Made by a program: the position numbers and the translations under genes. The notes beneath the pieces are model-generated. The model was not told the DNA's origin. It made no database searches and saw only the letters and a list, made by a program, of their open reading frames with translations. A stretch of 64,000 nt of DNA, from the NCBI RefSeq assembly GCF_014695375.1, contig NZ_JACJOG010000053.1:62001-126000 (forward strand). Direction: 5' to 3'. This document shows positions 1 to 10,400 of this stretch, one piece after another; positions within the stretch are counted from its first letter, which is position 1; each line of letters begins with the position of its first letter. The stretch is from Coleofasciculus sp. FACHB-T130 (lineage in GTDB: Bacteria; Cyanobacteriota; Cyanobacteriia; Cyanobacteriales; FACHB-T130).

Positions 1-1
1 C

Positions 2-2611
2 GATTTGGCAGATAACGTCGTGATTATCTGCTCGATTGAGAACCTTGACCCGATGGGCATCCACACTGGGGACTCGATTACCGTAGCACCCGCGCAAACC
101 CTCACCGATAAGGAATACCAGCGGTTGCGGGATGCGTCGATTAAAATTATCCGCGAGATTGGGGTAGAAACCGGCGGCTCGAATATTCAGTTTGCAGTTA
201 ATCCTCTGACTGGCGACCTGATTGTCATTGAGATGAACCCCCGCGTTTCTCGCAGTTCTGCCCTGGCTTCTAAAGCGACCGGGTTCCCAATTGCGAAGAT
301 AGCGGCAAAGTTGGCGGTAGGCTATACCCTCGACGAAATTCCCAACGATATCACCAAGAAAACCCCGGCGTCCTTTGAACCGACCATTGACTATGTGGTG
401 ACGAAAATACCCCGATTTGCCTTCGAGAAATTTCCGGGTTCTCAGGCAATCCTGACGACGCAGATGAAGTCGGTGGGAGAAGTGATGGCGATGGGGCGGA
501 CGTTCTGCGAGTCGTTCCAGAAAGCATTAAGAGGCTTGGAAACGGGTCGCGCGGGTTGGGGATGCGACAAGAACGAGAAATTGCCAAGTTTGGAACAAAT
601 TCGTTCGGGACTGCGGACGCCTCATCCAGAGAGAATTTTCACCGTTCGTCATGCCATGTTGATGGGGATGACGGTAGAAGAAGTCTATGAACTGACGGGA
701 ATCGATCCGTGGTTTCTAGATAAGATGCAACAACTGTTGGAAACCGAGAAGTTCTTGAAGCGAAGCAAGCTGAAAGACCTGACAAAAGAAAAGTTGTGGG
801 ACATCAAGCAGGAAGGTTTTAGCGATCGCCAGATTGCCTACGGCACCAAAACGACCGAAGATGAAGTCCGCGACTACCGGAAGAATTTGGGTGTAGTGCC
901 CGTCTACAAAACCGTGGATACCTGTGCGGCAGAATTTGAGGCGCTGACTCCTTATTACTACTCGACTTACGAAGAAGAATCGGAGGTATTGCCCTCAGAT
1001 AAGCGCAAGGTGATGATTTTAGGGGGTGGCCCGAACCGGATTGGGCAGGGGATTGAGTTTGACTACTGTTGCTGTCATGCAGCTTATTCTCTCTCCAAGC
1101 AAGGGTTTGAGACGATTATGGTCAATTCAAACCCGGAGACCGTTTCCACCGATTATGATACGAGCGATCGCCTCTACTTTGAGCCGCTGACGAAAGAAGA
1201 TGTTCTCAACATCATCGAGGCGGAACAGCCAGAGGGAATTATCGTGCAGTTTGGGGGTCAGACGCCGCTAAAATTGGCTTTGCCATTGCAGGAATATCTG
1301 CAATCCCACCCCGAAATCACCGCTAAAATTTGGGGAACCTCGCCAGATTCGATTGACACCGCCGAAGACCGAGAGCGATTTGAAAAAATCCTGCGGGAAC
1401 TTGATATCAAGCAACCAGCGAACGGAATTGCTCGGAGTTTTGAAGACGCCTTAGCGGTCGCGCAGCGCATTGGCTACCCCGTCGTGGTACGTCCTTCTTA
1501 TGTATTGGGAGGACGGGCGATGGAAATTGTCTACTCCGATGAGGATTTGCAGCGCTACATGATGTATGCGGTGCTGGTGGAACCCGATCATCCGATCTTG
1601 ATCGACAAGTTTTTGGAAAATGCGATTGAGGTGGATGTGGATGCGATCAGCGATCGCACTGGTAAGGTGGTGATTGGCGGCATCATGGAGCATATCGAAC
1701 AAGCGGGCATTCACTCTGGGGATTCTGCCTGTTCCTTGCCCTATACTTCCCTATCGGAAGCAGTCTTGGATACCATCCGTACCTGGACTATCGATCTCGC
1801 CAAGACCCTCAAGGTGATTGGATTGATGAATATCCAGTTTGCCGTTCAGGGGGAACAAGTTTACATTCTAGAAGCCAACCCCAGAGCCTCGCGCACCATC
1901 CCTTATGTCTCCAAAGCGACTGGAGTACCCCTAGCCGCTCTGGCGTCCCGAATTATGGCAGGTGCCACGCTGGAATCCCTCGACTTGACAGAGGAGGTAC
2001 TGCCGCGTCACGTTGCCGTCAAGGAAGCCGTACTGCCTTTTGAAAAATTCCCCGGTGCTGACACCCTTCTGGGGCCAGAAATGCGCTCGACGGGAGAAGT
2101 GATGGGGATTGACGTGGATTTCGGAAGAGCGTTTGCTAAGGCAGCGTTAGCAGCGGGACAGCGGTTGCCCTTATCTGGCACAGTGTTTGTCTCAATGAAC
2201 GACCGGGACAAGGCGGCGGCGGTGCCAGTGGTCAGAGATTTGATCGAGTTGGGCTTTCATATTGTCGCCACCGTTGGCACGCGCAAAGTGCTGCGGGAAC
2301 ATGGGCTAGAGGTGGATGTGGTGCTGAAACTGCATGAGGGGCGTCCTCACGTTCTGGATGCGATCAAAAACAACAAGATTCAGCTGATTATCACCACACC
2401 TTCTGGGGAAGAAGCGCAGGCAGATGGACGCTTGATTCGTCGCAGTGCCCTCACTTACAAAATCCCTATGATCACGACGATTGCAGGTGCTAAAGCTACT
2501 GCGGCAGCGATTCGTGCCTTGCAGTCAGCTCCTTTGGAGGTGAAAGCGCTGCAAGACTATATTGGCATCCCCAACTATAGTGATGCCAAGTTGAGTCCAA
2601 TCCAGGTTTAA
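2..2611 (+). CDS. carB: Carbamoyl-phosphate synthase large subunit, 3' part
   Basis: Makes carbamoyl phosphate from bicarbonate, ATP and glutamine-derived ammonia, feeding arginine and pyrimidine synthesis, as partner of CarA. The frame is already open at the left edge, and about 210-220 N-terminal residues of the usual ~1,080 lie outside, so the first in-window start-like codon (TTG at 5) is not the real start. Seen with that TTG as residue 1: the end of the first ATP-grasp domain (GIHTGDS near 18, EMNPRVSRS near 76-84), an oligomerisation region, the second ATP-grasp domain ([15 protein letters not shown] near 495, [11 protein letters not shown] near 623), and a C-terminal MGS-type allosteric domain from about 725 to the end. 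The gene runs without frameshift to a TAA stop. Identity is secure from uninterrupted family motifs. Confidence 0.97.
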   Translation, partial: DLADNVVIICSIENLDPMGIHTGDSITVAPAQTLTDKEYQRLRDASIKIIREIGVETGGSNIQFAVNPLTGDLIVIEMNPRVSRSSALASKATGFPIAKIAAKLAVGYTLDEIPNDITKKTPASFEPTIDYVVTKIPRFAFEKFPGSQAILTTQMKSVGEVMAMGRTFCESFQKALRGLETGRAGWGCDKNEKLPSLEQIRSGLRTPHPERIFTVRHAMLMGMTVEEVYELTGIDPWFLDKMQQLLETEKFLKRSKLKDLTKEKLWDIKQEGFSDRQIAYGTKTTEDEVRDYRKNLGVVPVYKTVDTCAAEFEALTPYYYSTYEEESEVLPSDKRKVMILGGGPNRIGQGIEFDYCCCHAAYSLSKQGFETIMVNSNPETVSTDYDTSDRLYFEPLTKEDVLNIIEAEQPEGIIVQFGGQTPLKLALPLQEYLQSHPEITAKIWGTSPDSIDTAEDRERFEKILRELDIKQPANGIARSFEDALAVAQRIGYPVVVRPSYVLGGRAMEIVYSDEDLQRYMMYAVLVEPDHPILIDKFLENAIEVDVDAISDRTGKVVIGGIMEHIEQAGIHSGDSACSLPYTSLSEAVLDTIRTWTIDLAKTLKVIGLMNIQFAVQGEQVYILEANPRASRTIPYVSKATGVPLAALASRIMAGATLESLDLTEEVLPRHVAVKEAVLPFEKFPGADTLLGPEMRSTGEVMGIDVDFGRAFAKAALAAGQRLPLSGTVFVSMNDRDKAAAVPVVRDLIELGFHIVATVGTRKVLREHGLEVDVVLKLHEGRPHVLDAIKNNKIQLIITTPSGEEAQADGRLIRRSALTYKIPMITTIAGAKATAAAIRALQSAPLEVKALQDYIGIPNYSDAKLSPIQV

Positions 2612-3746
2612 CCCTCCAGTCCCCTTTTCGGAATCGGGAAGGGGAGGGGCAAGGTCAGAGTGTATGGCATAAAAATAAGAACCGCTATAGATGCCAAACG
2701 CCCTTCCGGGAATCCCCCATGAATCTTAGGGGATTTTACCGAAGCGATCGCAAGGTTGCTTACCCAAACCTGTTTTCTTCGAGAACAGGTTTGGGTTCTT
2801 TCAAAACTAAGCCGAAATCTACGTAGTGGGATCGTATCCCTACTTCAGTCAGGACTTAAATCAGGTTTTGCAAGAGATAAGCATCCCCGTTCTTACACCA
2901 TTTCCCGTTTAAAATGTCAAGCTTGTCATCCCAGAAACCGACGCTGAGCTTTGACAATTTATTGGCAACCTTTATGAATTATTAGGGCTAGGTATAAATT
3001 TATTGCCCTTCGTAAAGGCAATAGTTGGCAGCAACTGAGTTGAGATTTTTTGACATTCAGAAGAAATTACTACTTTGTTAAATTGTCAGCAAATCATCAG
3101 ATTCGCCTTCTATCGAGAAGCGTGGATTCACAATTATTCTTTTATGCAATTTGATAGAAACTTGACTAAAAAGGCATTTCGATCAAAGGAAATCTCAGTA
3201 GACTAAAGTATTATAGGTTACATAGTAATTTCGCTTGGTGTTCCCCTGATGCAACTGAACCGATGCGATCGCCACATAGCCATTTCAATTGCAGCATATG
3301 CTGTCGGCTACGCAACACGATCGCTCGATAAGCGATCGCCCAAAGGACCTCAAGCAGGTCAAGGTTAAATCTTCTTTCTCTGAGTCTGATAAATGTCTGC
3401 CCGTAACGATCCCAGCTATTTTGTTGGGGAAATGCCAACCAATCGAACTTTAGACAAAAACAACCGTAAAGTTTTTTCGAGCGAGTTCAATCCAGAAATC
3501 AAAATCCAAGTAACCCAAGTATAAAAAAATACTCAATATTGCTTTTGTTTTACTGATTGAGAATCAAAATTTTTTTCTAAAACTCATGCAGCTTCAGACA
3601 TCTAGGCGAAGGGGAGTTGGTTACTTTTCCATAACTTGATGAACCCTCAAATTCACGTAAATTTTAGTGGATATTTCCCCGGCGATCGCAGTGCAATGTT
3701 ATTTTTAAAATGGGTTTACTTAAGCTAAATGATGTTGAGGTAAAAA
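2612..3746. other. Long intergenic region after carB
   Basis: About 1.1 kb without a convincing gene. It holds a C-rich/G-rich imperfect hairpin just after the carB stop (about 2620-2646), a strong perfect hairpin at 2762-2796, and AT-rich sequence further on. Short open frames exist (for example 3211-3438 on the minus strand) but show no recognisable motif or good ribosome-binding site. The last 20 bases contain TTGAGGT, which fits a Shine-Dalgarno site for the small gene that starts at 3747. Confidence 0.5.
2762..2796. terminator. Strong hairpin downstream of carB (candidate terminator)
   Basis: Perfect 13-bp arms, ACCCAAACCTGTT and AACAGGTTTGGGT, surround a 9-base spacer that can add three more pairs. 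The sequence after it is TCTTTC rather than a clean T-run, so factor-independent termination is only likely. It lies about 150 bp past the carB stop, and a mobile or regulatory hairpin is the alternative. Confidence 0.5.
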
Positions 3747-4010
3747 ATGCAATACTCAAATTCTAAAAAATCCCACCTAGAGATGGTTGATGAGGAGTCA
3801 ACAGACAGTCTCGATAAATCCTTAGAAGCAATTTTGGCTCAACTAGAGCAAAATAACCAATTTGTAAGTGAATATCCGGATGTCGAGGAACTGGGGTTGA
3901 AGCATATTAGTCGTAACAAGAGGGCGGTAATAGAGAGAATGATTGCCCTCTGCCTATTCAGGTCCAAACAAAAGCCTAATGAAAGCCGGACAGAGTTTGA
4001 ATGTGCCTAA
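3747..4010 (+). CDS. Small acidic hypothetical protein overlapping a pentapeptide gene
   Basis: An 87-residue product, unrecognised, rich in Glu, Ser and Gln, with probable helical segments and no signal peptide or membrane span. It begins at ATG with TTGAGGT a few bases upstream, the best ribosome-binding site at this locus. Its last 68 bases overlap, in another frame, the start of the pentapeptide-repeat gene. Either the two are coupled genes, or one gene has been split by a frameshift near 3943-4010, with this part forming the helical N-terminal region of the pentapeptide protein. The sequence cannot decide between these. Confidence 0.5.
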   Translation: MQYSNSKKSHLEMVDEESTDSLDKSLEAILAQLEQNNQFVSEYPDVEELGLKHISRNKRAVIERMIALCLFRSKQKPNESRTEFECA

Positions 4011-4698
4011 TGAGAAATCTCTCCAGCGACTGAAAGACTTGATCTTACACGTTGTAGAGGCAGATACAGATAACTTCCTTGAATTAGCAGAAATTGCTGG
4101 ATTAAATCCCGTTAAAGATTTTGCGGGTGCTAATCTTAGTGGCGTTGACCTACATGGTGCCGACTTAAGCGGTTCAATTTTGCTGGGTACGCTGCTGCTG
4201 GGTGCCAATCTGATTGGTGCCGATCTCGCGGGTGCCAAGCTGAATAAAGCCAACTTGAATATGGCTGATTTGAGCGGTGCTAATTTGCTCAGTGCCAATC
4301 TCAACAGAGCTGACGCTATTAAAGTCTGTTTGATGGGTGCCAACTTGATTGGTGCTAACCTCAACAGTGCCAACTTACTATGTGCCCAACTCAATGAGGC
4401 TCAAATGATTGGAGCCGACCTTTGTCGCGCCAACTTAATTGATGCTTCCTTGTGTAGTGTCAACTTGAGTGAGGCGAACTTGAGTTATGCTATCCTGCGT
4501 CGTGCTGACCTGAGTAGTGGCACGTTGATAGGTGCAAACTTGATGGGTGCCGACCTAAGCGGCGCTGACCTACGTCGTGCCAATTTGAGCGATGCGGATT
4601 TAGGCACGGTAAAAGTGGAAAAAGCTCGATTTGGAGAGAATACAGGACTTTCAGAAGCAATGAAGCGTGACTTGAAGCGGCGAGGGGCAATCTGGTAA
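3943..4698 (+). CDS. Pentapeptide-repeat protein
   Basis: A 251-residue protein. After a helical lead-in of about 58 residues (including LKDLILHVVEAD and FLELAEIAGLNP) it becomes a run of A(D/N)LXX pentapeptides from about residue 60 to 235, which folds as a right-handed quadrilateral beta-helix in this family. It ends with a short basic tail. No enzymatic motif is present, and the role in cyanobacteria is generally unknown. The start is uncertain: TTG at 3943 gives the frame stated, ATG at 3979 is an alternative, and neither has a strong ribosome-binding site. This supports translational coupling to, or a frameshift from, the overlapping upstream frame. Confidence 0.8.
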   Translation: MPSAYSGPNKSLMKAGQSLNVPNEKSLQRLKDLILHVVEADTDNFLELAEIAGLNPVKDFAGANLSGVDLHGADLSGSILLGTLLLGANLIGADLAGAKLNKANLNMADLSGANLLSANLNRADAIKVCLMGANLIGANLNSANLLCAQLNEAQMIGADLCRANLIDASLCSVNLSEANLSYAILRRADLSSGTLIGANLMGADLSGADLRRANLSDADLGTVKVEKARFGENTGLSEAMKRDLKRRGAIW

Positions 4699-4915
4699 GA
4701 ATATTTGCGCTCGTCGTTGCTCCTCAAGAGCCGCTTACCGAATCCGCCACAACTAAGTTTTATAATACTTTTCGGTTAACCTCTCTCCAAAGAGTTTAGA
4801 TGGGGGAGACACGCAGGGAAGTAGAGAATTCGTTTGCCGATAAAGAGGGACTCTCCCACTCCAGAAGCCAGATTGGGTAATGCTATAGGTTGAGTCTAGG
4901 ATCAATGGTTGTTGA

Positions 4916-5758
4916 TTATTGGGGCGAGTCTAGTGAATGCGATCGCTTCCGCATCCCAAACGCCAAAACGCTCAAAAACACCAACCCGATTACCCCCGCC
5001 AAGGGATTTTTGTCCACACCAGTAATCCAGTCGGAAACTTGACCAGAAAATTGCACCAGATTCCCCACATTAATGATGTAGTATCCCCAAACCAAGCCAG
5101 CGTGCAGACCGATCGAAAGTCCCAGACGCCCCTTGCTTCCGCGCTTTGCCCAAACCAGGGTTAATCCCAGCAGCAACAACCCTGGAAATCCCGGCAAAGT
5201 CCGAAAAATCTCCCTCAGCGGCTTCAGAAAATGTAGCAGCGCAAAGATAAAAGCATCTGCCAAAAGAGATACGCGGGGACGATAATCCCGTTCCAACTCA
5301 TCTAGCAGCCAGCCTCGGAATACCAATTCCTCTGCAAAACCGATACCCAGCGCGCTCGCTAACCCTTCTAAAATCAGCTTGGCTAATGGAATTGTCGGAG
5401 GCTGCCACACCAGCCAACCCAATAGCCCCTCCAGCCCAAACAGACTGAAAGTAATCAAGACGCCAACACCCAGTCCAGAGAAAAGCTCTTTGGCATTTTG
5501 CCGCGTTCCTTGTAAACCATAGCGTCTCAGTAGCTGGGGTTGCTGATAGACTTTCTGACCCCACCACCGAACAAGCAGGAGAAACGCTGCAAACAACAGT
5601 CCCATCGTCAGGATGGTGACTAAGTTGGGATCTTTACTCAAGAGTAAGTAGATGGGTGCAGCCACCGGCAACCAGAGCAAGAGTAAACTCAGCACAAAAC
5701 AGCCCAGCCGCGCCGGTGCCGGGTACTGGGCTAAACGGACAAAGTTTATTTTTAACAA
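4916..5758 (-). CDS. CPBP-family intramembrane glutamic endopeptidase
   Basis: A 280-residue polytopic membrane protein of the CAAX-prenyl-protease/bacteriocin-processing (ABI, CPBP) family. The family motifs are visible: EELVFRGWLLDE (EExxxR, the catalytic glutamates and arginine), FALLHF with a conserved His, and GLHAGLVWGYY carrying the third-motif His. About seven or eight hydrophobic segments surround them. The start is TTG, with AGAGG about seven bases upstream. It lies 33 bp after clpS on the same strand, so the two probably share a transcript. The family cleaves within membranes; the substrate here is unknown. Confidence 0.88.
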   Translation of the reverse strand: MLKINFVRLAQYPAPARLGCFVLSLLLLWLPVAAPIYLLLSKDPNLVTILTMGLLFAAFLLLVRWWGQKVYQQPQLLRRYGLQGTRQNAKELFSGLGVGVLITFSLFGLEGLLGWLVWQPPTIPLAKLILEGLASALGIGFAEELVFRGWLLDELERDYRPRVSLLADAFIFALLHFLKPLREIFRTLPGFPGLLLLGLTLVWAKRGSKGRLGLSIGLHAGLVWGYYIINVGNLVQFSGQVSDWITGVDKNPLAGVIGLVFLSVLAFGMRKRSHSLDSPQ

Positions 5759-5791
5759 CCTCTTGCCTCTTACTTGTTGCCTGGGCGTATC

Positions 5792-6073
5792 CTATTCGTC
5801 TGGTTCTATGGTGCTGGTCAATCCGTGGTTGTTCAATGTTTCACTATAGAACTCCGCATGCTCCAAGGCGCAAGTAATCACGAGAGCAAGCCCATTGGTA
5901 TGAGCTTCCATCATGATACTGACAGCCTGAGGTTGCGTGATACCAGGCACCGTCGTTATCAAAACCTGCACCACGTACTCCATTGGGTTGAAGTCATCAT
6001 TATGGAGCAACACACGATAACGAGGTGCGAGTTTACGGACTGTTGAAGGCTTTTGTACGGTTTCGACAGACAC
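5792..6073 (-). CDS. clpS: ATP-dependent Clp protease adaptor ClpS
   Basis: A 93-residue adaptor that delivers N-degron substrates to the ClpAP/ClpCP protease in the cytoplasm. The core is clear: YRVLLHNDDFNPMEYVV, with the HNDDFN substrate-pocket motif near residues 24-29, followed by the helical face (AVSIMMEAHTNG) that meets the Clp N-domain. The start is GTG at 6073 with AGAGGG seven bases upstream. It is the first gene of a probable pair with the CPBP membrane protease. Cyanobacteria often carry two ClpS types, and this sequence alone does not say which one this is. Confidence 0.93.
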   Translation of the reverse strand: MSVETVQKPSTVRKLAPRYRVLLHNDDFNPMEYVVQVLITTVPGITQPQAVSIMMEAHTNGLALVITCALEHAEFYSETLNNHGLTSTIEPDE

Positions 6074-6456
6074 TGCTCTTCCCTCTTCGTTACTGATCTA
6101 CGATTGATAAACGCTACTTGAACTCTCCCCTTCTCTACTCCAGATGTGATGCGAACACAGCTTGCGTACTACCATACGGAAAGCCGCTACGCGCCTACGT
6201 TACCCCATCTGAAGTTGGGTCGCTCAAGGCAAATGTTAAGATTCTAGCTGCTTTTTTTATATTACTCAATACTTATGCGTTCTGAGGAGGCAATCGCTCC
6301 AGCATTTCCTTAGCGCCTGAGCAAAACCTTTCCTCAACATAACTAACGTGGATGCAGCAACCAAGCCCTTAGACAGAACTACTGAATGTCTAAGGTCATC
6401 CAGCCTTCCTGAGAAGCTAAAATAAAGAAGTTAACATTACTTAACATTTTTGTGAC
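6074..6456. other. Divergent promoter region, clpS / alpha-beta hydrolase
   Basis: This 383-bp spacer separates the minus-strand clpS gene from the plus-strand hydrolase and should hold both promoters. I see no open frame of interest, no strong palindrome and no exact sigma-70 pair. Confidence 0.4.
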
Positions 6457-7350
6457 ATGCAGGCAACCCCAGCAGCCTCTACCGTCCCCATTCCCGGCAC
6501 TTATTGGCAATGGCGGGGGCAATCCATCTATTATGTACGGGCAGGACAACCGCAACCCGAACGCCCGCCCCTATTATTGATTCATGGCTTTGGTGCCTCT
6601 ACAGACCACTGGCGCAAGAATATTACTGAACTGAGTCAGGATTTTGAAGTTTGGGCGATCGATCTGCTGGGCTTTGGTCGTTCAGCCAAGCCGGAGTGGG
6701 AGTATGGTGGCAACTTGTGGCGAGACCAACTGTATGATTTCATCACTAACGTGATTCGTCAGCCAGTTGTGTTAGCAGGAAACTCTCTAGGCGGCTATTG
6801 CGGGCTTTGCGTGGCAGCCCAACGTCCATCAGCCGCTGTTGGATTAGTATTGCTCAATAGTGCTGGCCCGTTTACCAATCTTAAGGTGCCGACTCAACCG
6901 AACCCCATCCAAAAAGTGATGGGTGAAGTCGTTCAGTCACTTTTTCGCCAACCCTGGGCTAGTTTTCTGTTGTTCCAGTATGCGCGACAACGTTCAGTCA
7001 TTCGGAATACACTCCAGAAAGTTTATCTCGACCAGAGTGCGATCACCGATCGGTTGGTGGAAGAAATCTATCGCCCCTCTTGCGATCCCGGTGCTGCTCA
7101 AGTGTTTGCTTCTGTCTTCAGAACGCCTCAAGGCGAAAAAGTTGACGTTTTATTAAAGCAGATGCGCTGCCCGCTGTTGCTGTTGTGGGGAGAAGCAGAT
7201 CCCTGGATGAATGCAAGAGATAGAGCGGAGCAATTTCGCCAATACTATCCTCAACTGACAGAGCATTTTTTACAAGCAGGTCACTGTCCCCATGATGAGG
7301 TACCAGAACAAGTAAATGCTCTGATGCGCTCGTGGGTATTAAGCAATTAA
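6457..7350 (+). CDS. Alpha/beta-fold hydrolase
   Basis: A 297-residue soluble hydrolase. LLIHGFGAS supplies the oxyanion-hole HG (about 41-48). GNSLGGY carries the nucleophile Ser110. LLLWGEADPW supplies the likely acid Asp, and QAGHCPHDE the catalytic His near the C-terminus. The layout matches the haloalkane-dehalogenase/epoxide-hydrolase-like branch common in cyanobacteria and plastids; a halide-binding pair is not evident and the substrate is unknown. The gene is convergent with the CHAT gene, and a long symmetrical hairpin separates them. Confidence 0.9.
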   Translation: MQATPAASTVPIPGTYWQWRGQSIYYVRAGQPQPERPPLLLIHGFGASTDHWRKNITELSQDFEVWAIDLLGFGRSAKPEWEYGGNLWRDQLYDFITNVIRQPVVLAGNSLGGYCGLCVAAQRPSAAVGLVLLNSAGPFTNLKVPTQPNPIQKVMGEVVQSLFRQPWASFLLFQYARQRSVIRNTLQKVYLDQSAITDRLVEEIYRPSCDPGAAQVFASVFRTPQGEKVDVLLKQMRCPLLLLWGEADPWMNARDRAEQFRQYYPQLTEHFLQAGHCPHDEVPEQVNALMRSWVLSN

Positions 7351-7358
7351 AAATTCAA

Positions 7359-7404
7359 AAAAACGCCAAATTAAAAATCAGAGAATGTTTAATTTGGCGT
7401 TTTT
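7359..7404. terminator. Bidirectional terminator between convergent genes
   Basis: Perfect 17-bp arms, AAAAACGCCAAATTAAA at 7359-7375 and its complement at 7388-7404. The A-run on one side and T-run on the other give a U-tract whichever strand is transcribed. It sits 8 bp past the hydrolase stop and 6 bp past the stop of the CHAT gene, so it should end both transcripts. Confidence 0.88.
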
Positions 7405-7410
7405 AATTGT

Positions 7411-10400
7411 TTACCAAGGATTGCCGATCATCGTAAATGCTGCCCAATAATAGGGATGAGAGAGTTTCTTCTCTCCTAACCCTGCCAACTCCGGAGGTAG
7501 CGAGATATCCTCTCTGGAAGTATGCATTTTGTTTCCCTCAATACTTACTTCTCCATTAATCATCGATATCTGTGCCTGCCGTAGTGCCTCCGCTTTGATG
7601 GGGGCTTTTTTCAATTGTGAATAGAAACTGGTCATCAGTCCCAGCGTCCCTTCATCGCTGACGTACCACAGACTTCCCATTGCCGATTTCACCCCTGCTT
7701 GCACAGCCAATCCAGCAAAGCCCATCTCTGCCTGTTCATTGCCTAACGCTGTGCGACAGGCGCTCAGCACTAATAACTCTACAGGTGGATCGTTCCAGCC
7801 CATTTGCTTTAGCTGATTCAATCGCAGTTTCGTGTCCCATAGCTGAATGTAGGATTGGCTAGGAGGGCCTAATTCAAATTCGGCATGAGTTGCTAGATGG
7901 ACAATCCCAAAGGGCTGCGAGTAGCGCTGGGACTTCAGATTCTTGAGGGTGAAGGCGTCGTTAAGGAAGGCTTTGCCTTTCCACAGCTGGGGCGTAATCA
8001 TTGACAACTCCAGGGGCACTGATGGTAACGCGCTTTGTTCGGGAAACTTCTCCGCTCCCATTGCCAGAACTTGGGAATTTTTAATGTCTTTGAAGAGAGT
8101 ATCCGTCAAACTAAGACTGGGCATCAACCCCGTACTGTATTTCTCCACCAGAAACTTTTGACCATCGTGGAGAGCGGCAATCGGGATGGAGCGTAACCCA
8201 CTGTCTGCGAGGAAGACCATATTCTGGATACCCCGCGCTTGTAAATCGGCTTCAATGGGTGCAATCATCCACTTATAAAGTTTTTGGGCTGGAGCCAGGT
8301 AAGCCTTCTGTCTTCGCGGGTTAATCACTTCGGCACGGAATTGATCGGCAACCTTGATTACTTGCGATCGCGTTGTCCCCGGAACCCGTTTGCGAATTGG
8401 TACACCATCAGAAGTCACTACCAATATTTCCAACTGGTCGCTATTGTTACGCCCTGCCCGATTGACCTTACTTAGGGAACTAGATTGCTGCACATTTTCT
8501 GGTTGATTTAACGGCTGTAGTGACTTAGTTCCATTGAAAGCCGTCGTATCTAGTAGGCTCGGATCGAGTGCAATCGTCTGGGGTACAAAAGTTACATAGA
8601 TGAGTGCCGGTTTCACCCCAGTCGCTTTCTCAATTTTTTGCAAAATATTACGAGCCTGCACCAGTGTTGTCGTCCGAGAATCAACGGGTTGACCCAAATA
8701 TTCCTCAAATTCACGGGTGAAGGATTCTTCCAGAACTGCAACAGATTCACTTGCATCAGTTTGTGAAGATGATTCCGCATCCACCTTTCGTGATGATGAA
8801 TTTTCCTTGCCGGAAGAGGTGGAAACCGGATCGTTTCCTGAGCCGGATAAGTTATCTCCCTGACTTGTTCCGTCATCTCCCTTGCTTGCTTGATCGTTGC
8901 TAGGGCTGCCGGAGCCTGTGTTTTTGCCCGTGCCACCAGTGCCGGTACTACCGCCCCCCGTGCCACCGGAGGAACCTGTGTTTTTGCTTGTGCTTCCACC
9001 CGTGCCGCCGGAGGAGCCTGTGTTTTTGCCCGTGCCACCGGAGGAGCCTGTGTTTTTGCCTGTGCTTCCACCCGTGCCGCCGGAGGAGCCTGTGCCGCTG
9101 CCACCTGTATTGCCACCCGTACCCCCGGAGGAGCCGGTACCGCTGCCACCTGTATTGCCGCCCGGATCTATGCCGCCGGTGCCACTGCCACCTGTATTGC
9201 CACCCGGATCTATGCCGCCGGTACTGCCACCTGTATTGCCACCCGGATCTATGCCGCCGGTACTGCCACCTGTATTGCCACCCGGATCTATGCCGCCGGT
9301 GCCGCTGCCACCTGTATTGCCACCCGTACCCCCGGAGGAGCCGGTGCCACTGCCACCTGTATTGCCACCCGGATCTATGCCGCCGGTACTGCCACCTGTA
9401 TTGCTACCCGGATCTATGCCGCCGGTGCCGCTGCCACCTGTATTGCCACCCGGATCTATGCCGCCGGTACTGCCACCTGTGTTGCCCCCCGGATCAATGC
9501 CGCCAGTACCCCCAGGACTAGGGGTAGGAGTGGGGAGAGGAGTAGGGCTGGGAGTGGGAGTAGGATTGGGATTTGGGGTAATATCTGTACCTACCTTGGT
9601 CGGTTGGGCAGATCCCGTAGATCCCGTGTATTTTATGGGGGCTGCTGTACCCGTTGTTAAAGTAATCGTCCCATCAGTGCCTTGACCGAACTTTCCATTA
9701 CCAGAAGCGCCCGCCGTTATCTTGTTATACGTAATGCTACCCTTCGCAGTTAACGTTACATTCCCACCATCGTTGGGGCCGCCTGTAGCTTTCGTTATGA
9801 TGTTGCCAGTTTTAATGTTTCCGTCTTGTGCTGTCAACGTTACACTACCAGCACCGCCCATGTTGCCCTTAACAGAAGTGTTAATCTCTCCAACAGTTAC
9901 ATTTGCACCTGTAATGGTTAACGCTCCCCCGGAAGTTGTGATGGATTGCGATTGATCCATTGAAAAAGACCCGGCACCATTTTTATCCGCGTCGGCAGTA
10001 AAGGTAATCGAGCCACCAGAAGAAAAGTCCAGCGACACACCGTTGTCGATGGTAATATCATTCGTTGCTTGTAGTAAGACATTACCAGTCTGATTTTCGA
10101 GTAAGCTCTTGGAGATAGTGAAGTCTACCTCATCCCCTCCATCAGCCGATAAAATTTGCCCCGCTAAGTCTCCTGTAGGAGTATCGGCATTGAGTTGATC
10201 GTCGTTCGTACCACCTGTATTGACTATCTTGATATTCTTTGGATCGAGCAGAATGGTGCCGTCTACCCCGTTAGGCGCACCTACATTCACCTCTCCTTTA
10301 AATGCTAAGTTTTCCTTGCCGGATACTTCGACAAAGCCACCATTACCTTGATTAGTGCCGCCACTAGCACCGATTTTGCCATAGAAGCCGGTTACTTTGT

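Noticed and set aside
3211-3438. 75-codon minus-strand frame in the spacer after carB
   Set aside because: No family motif, no ribosome-binding site and no neighbour context.
8890-9685. Three long plus-strand open frames over the Gly-rich repeat
   Set aside because: They are antisense to the repeat in the CHAT gene; the repeat length is a multiple of three without stops in any frame, so they are artefacts of composition (Pro/Val, Arg/Cys/His or Ala/Thr-rich).
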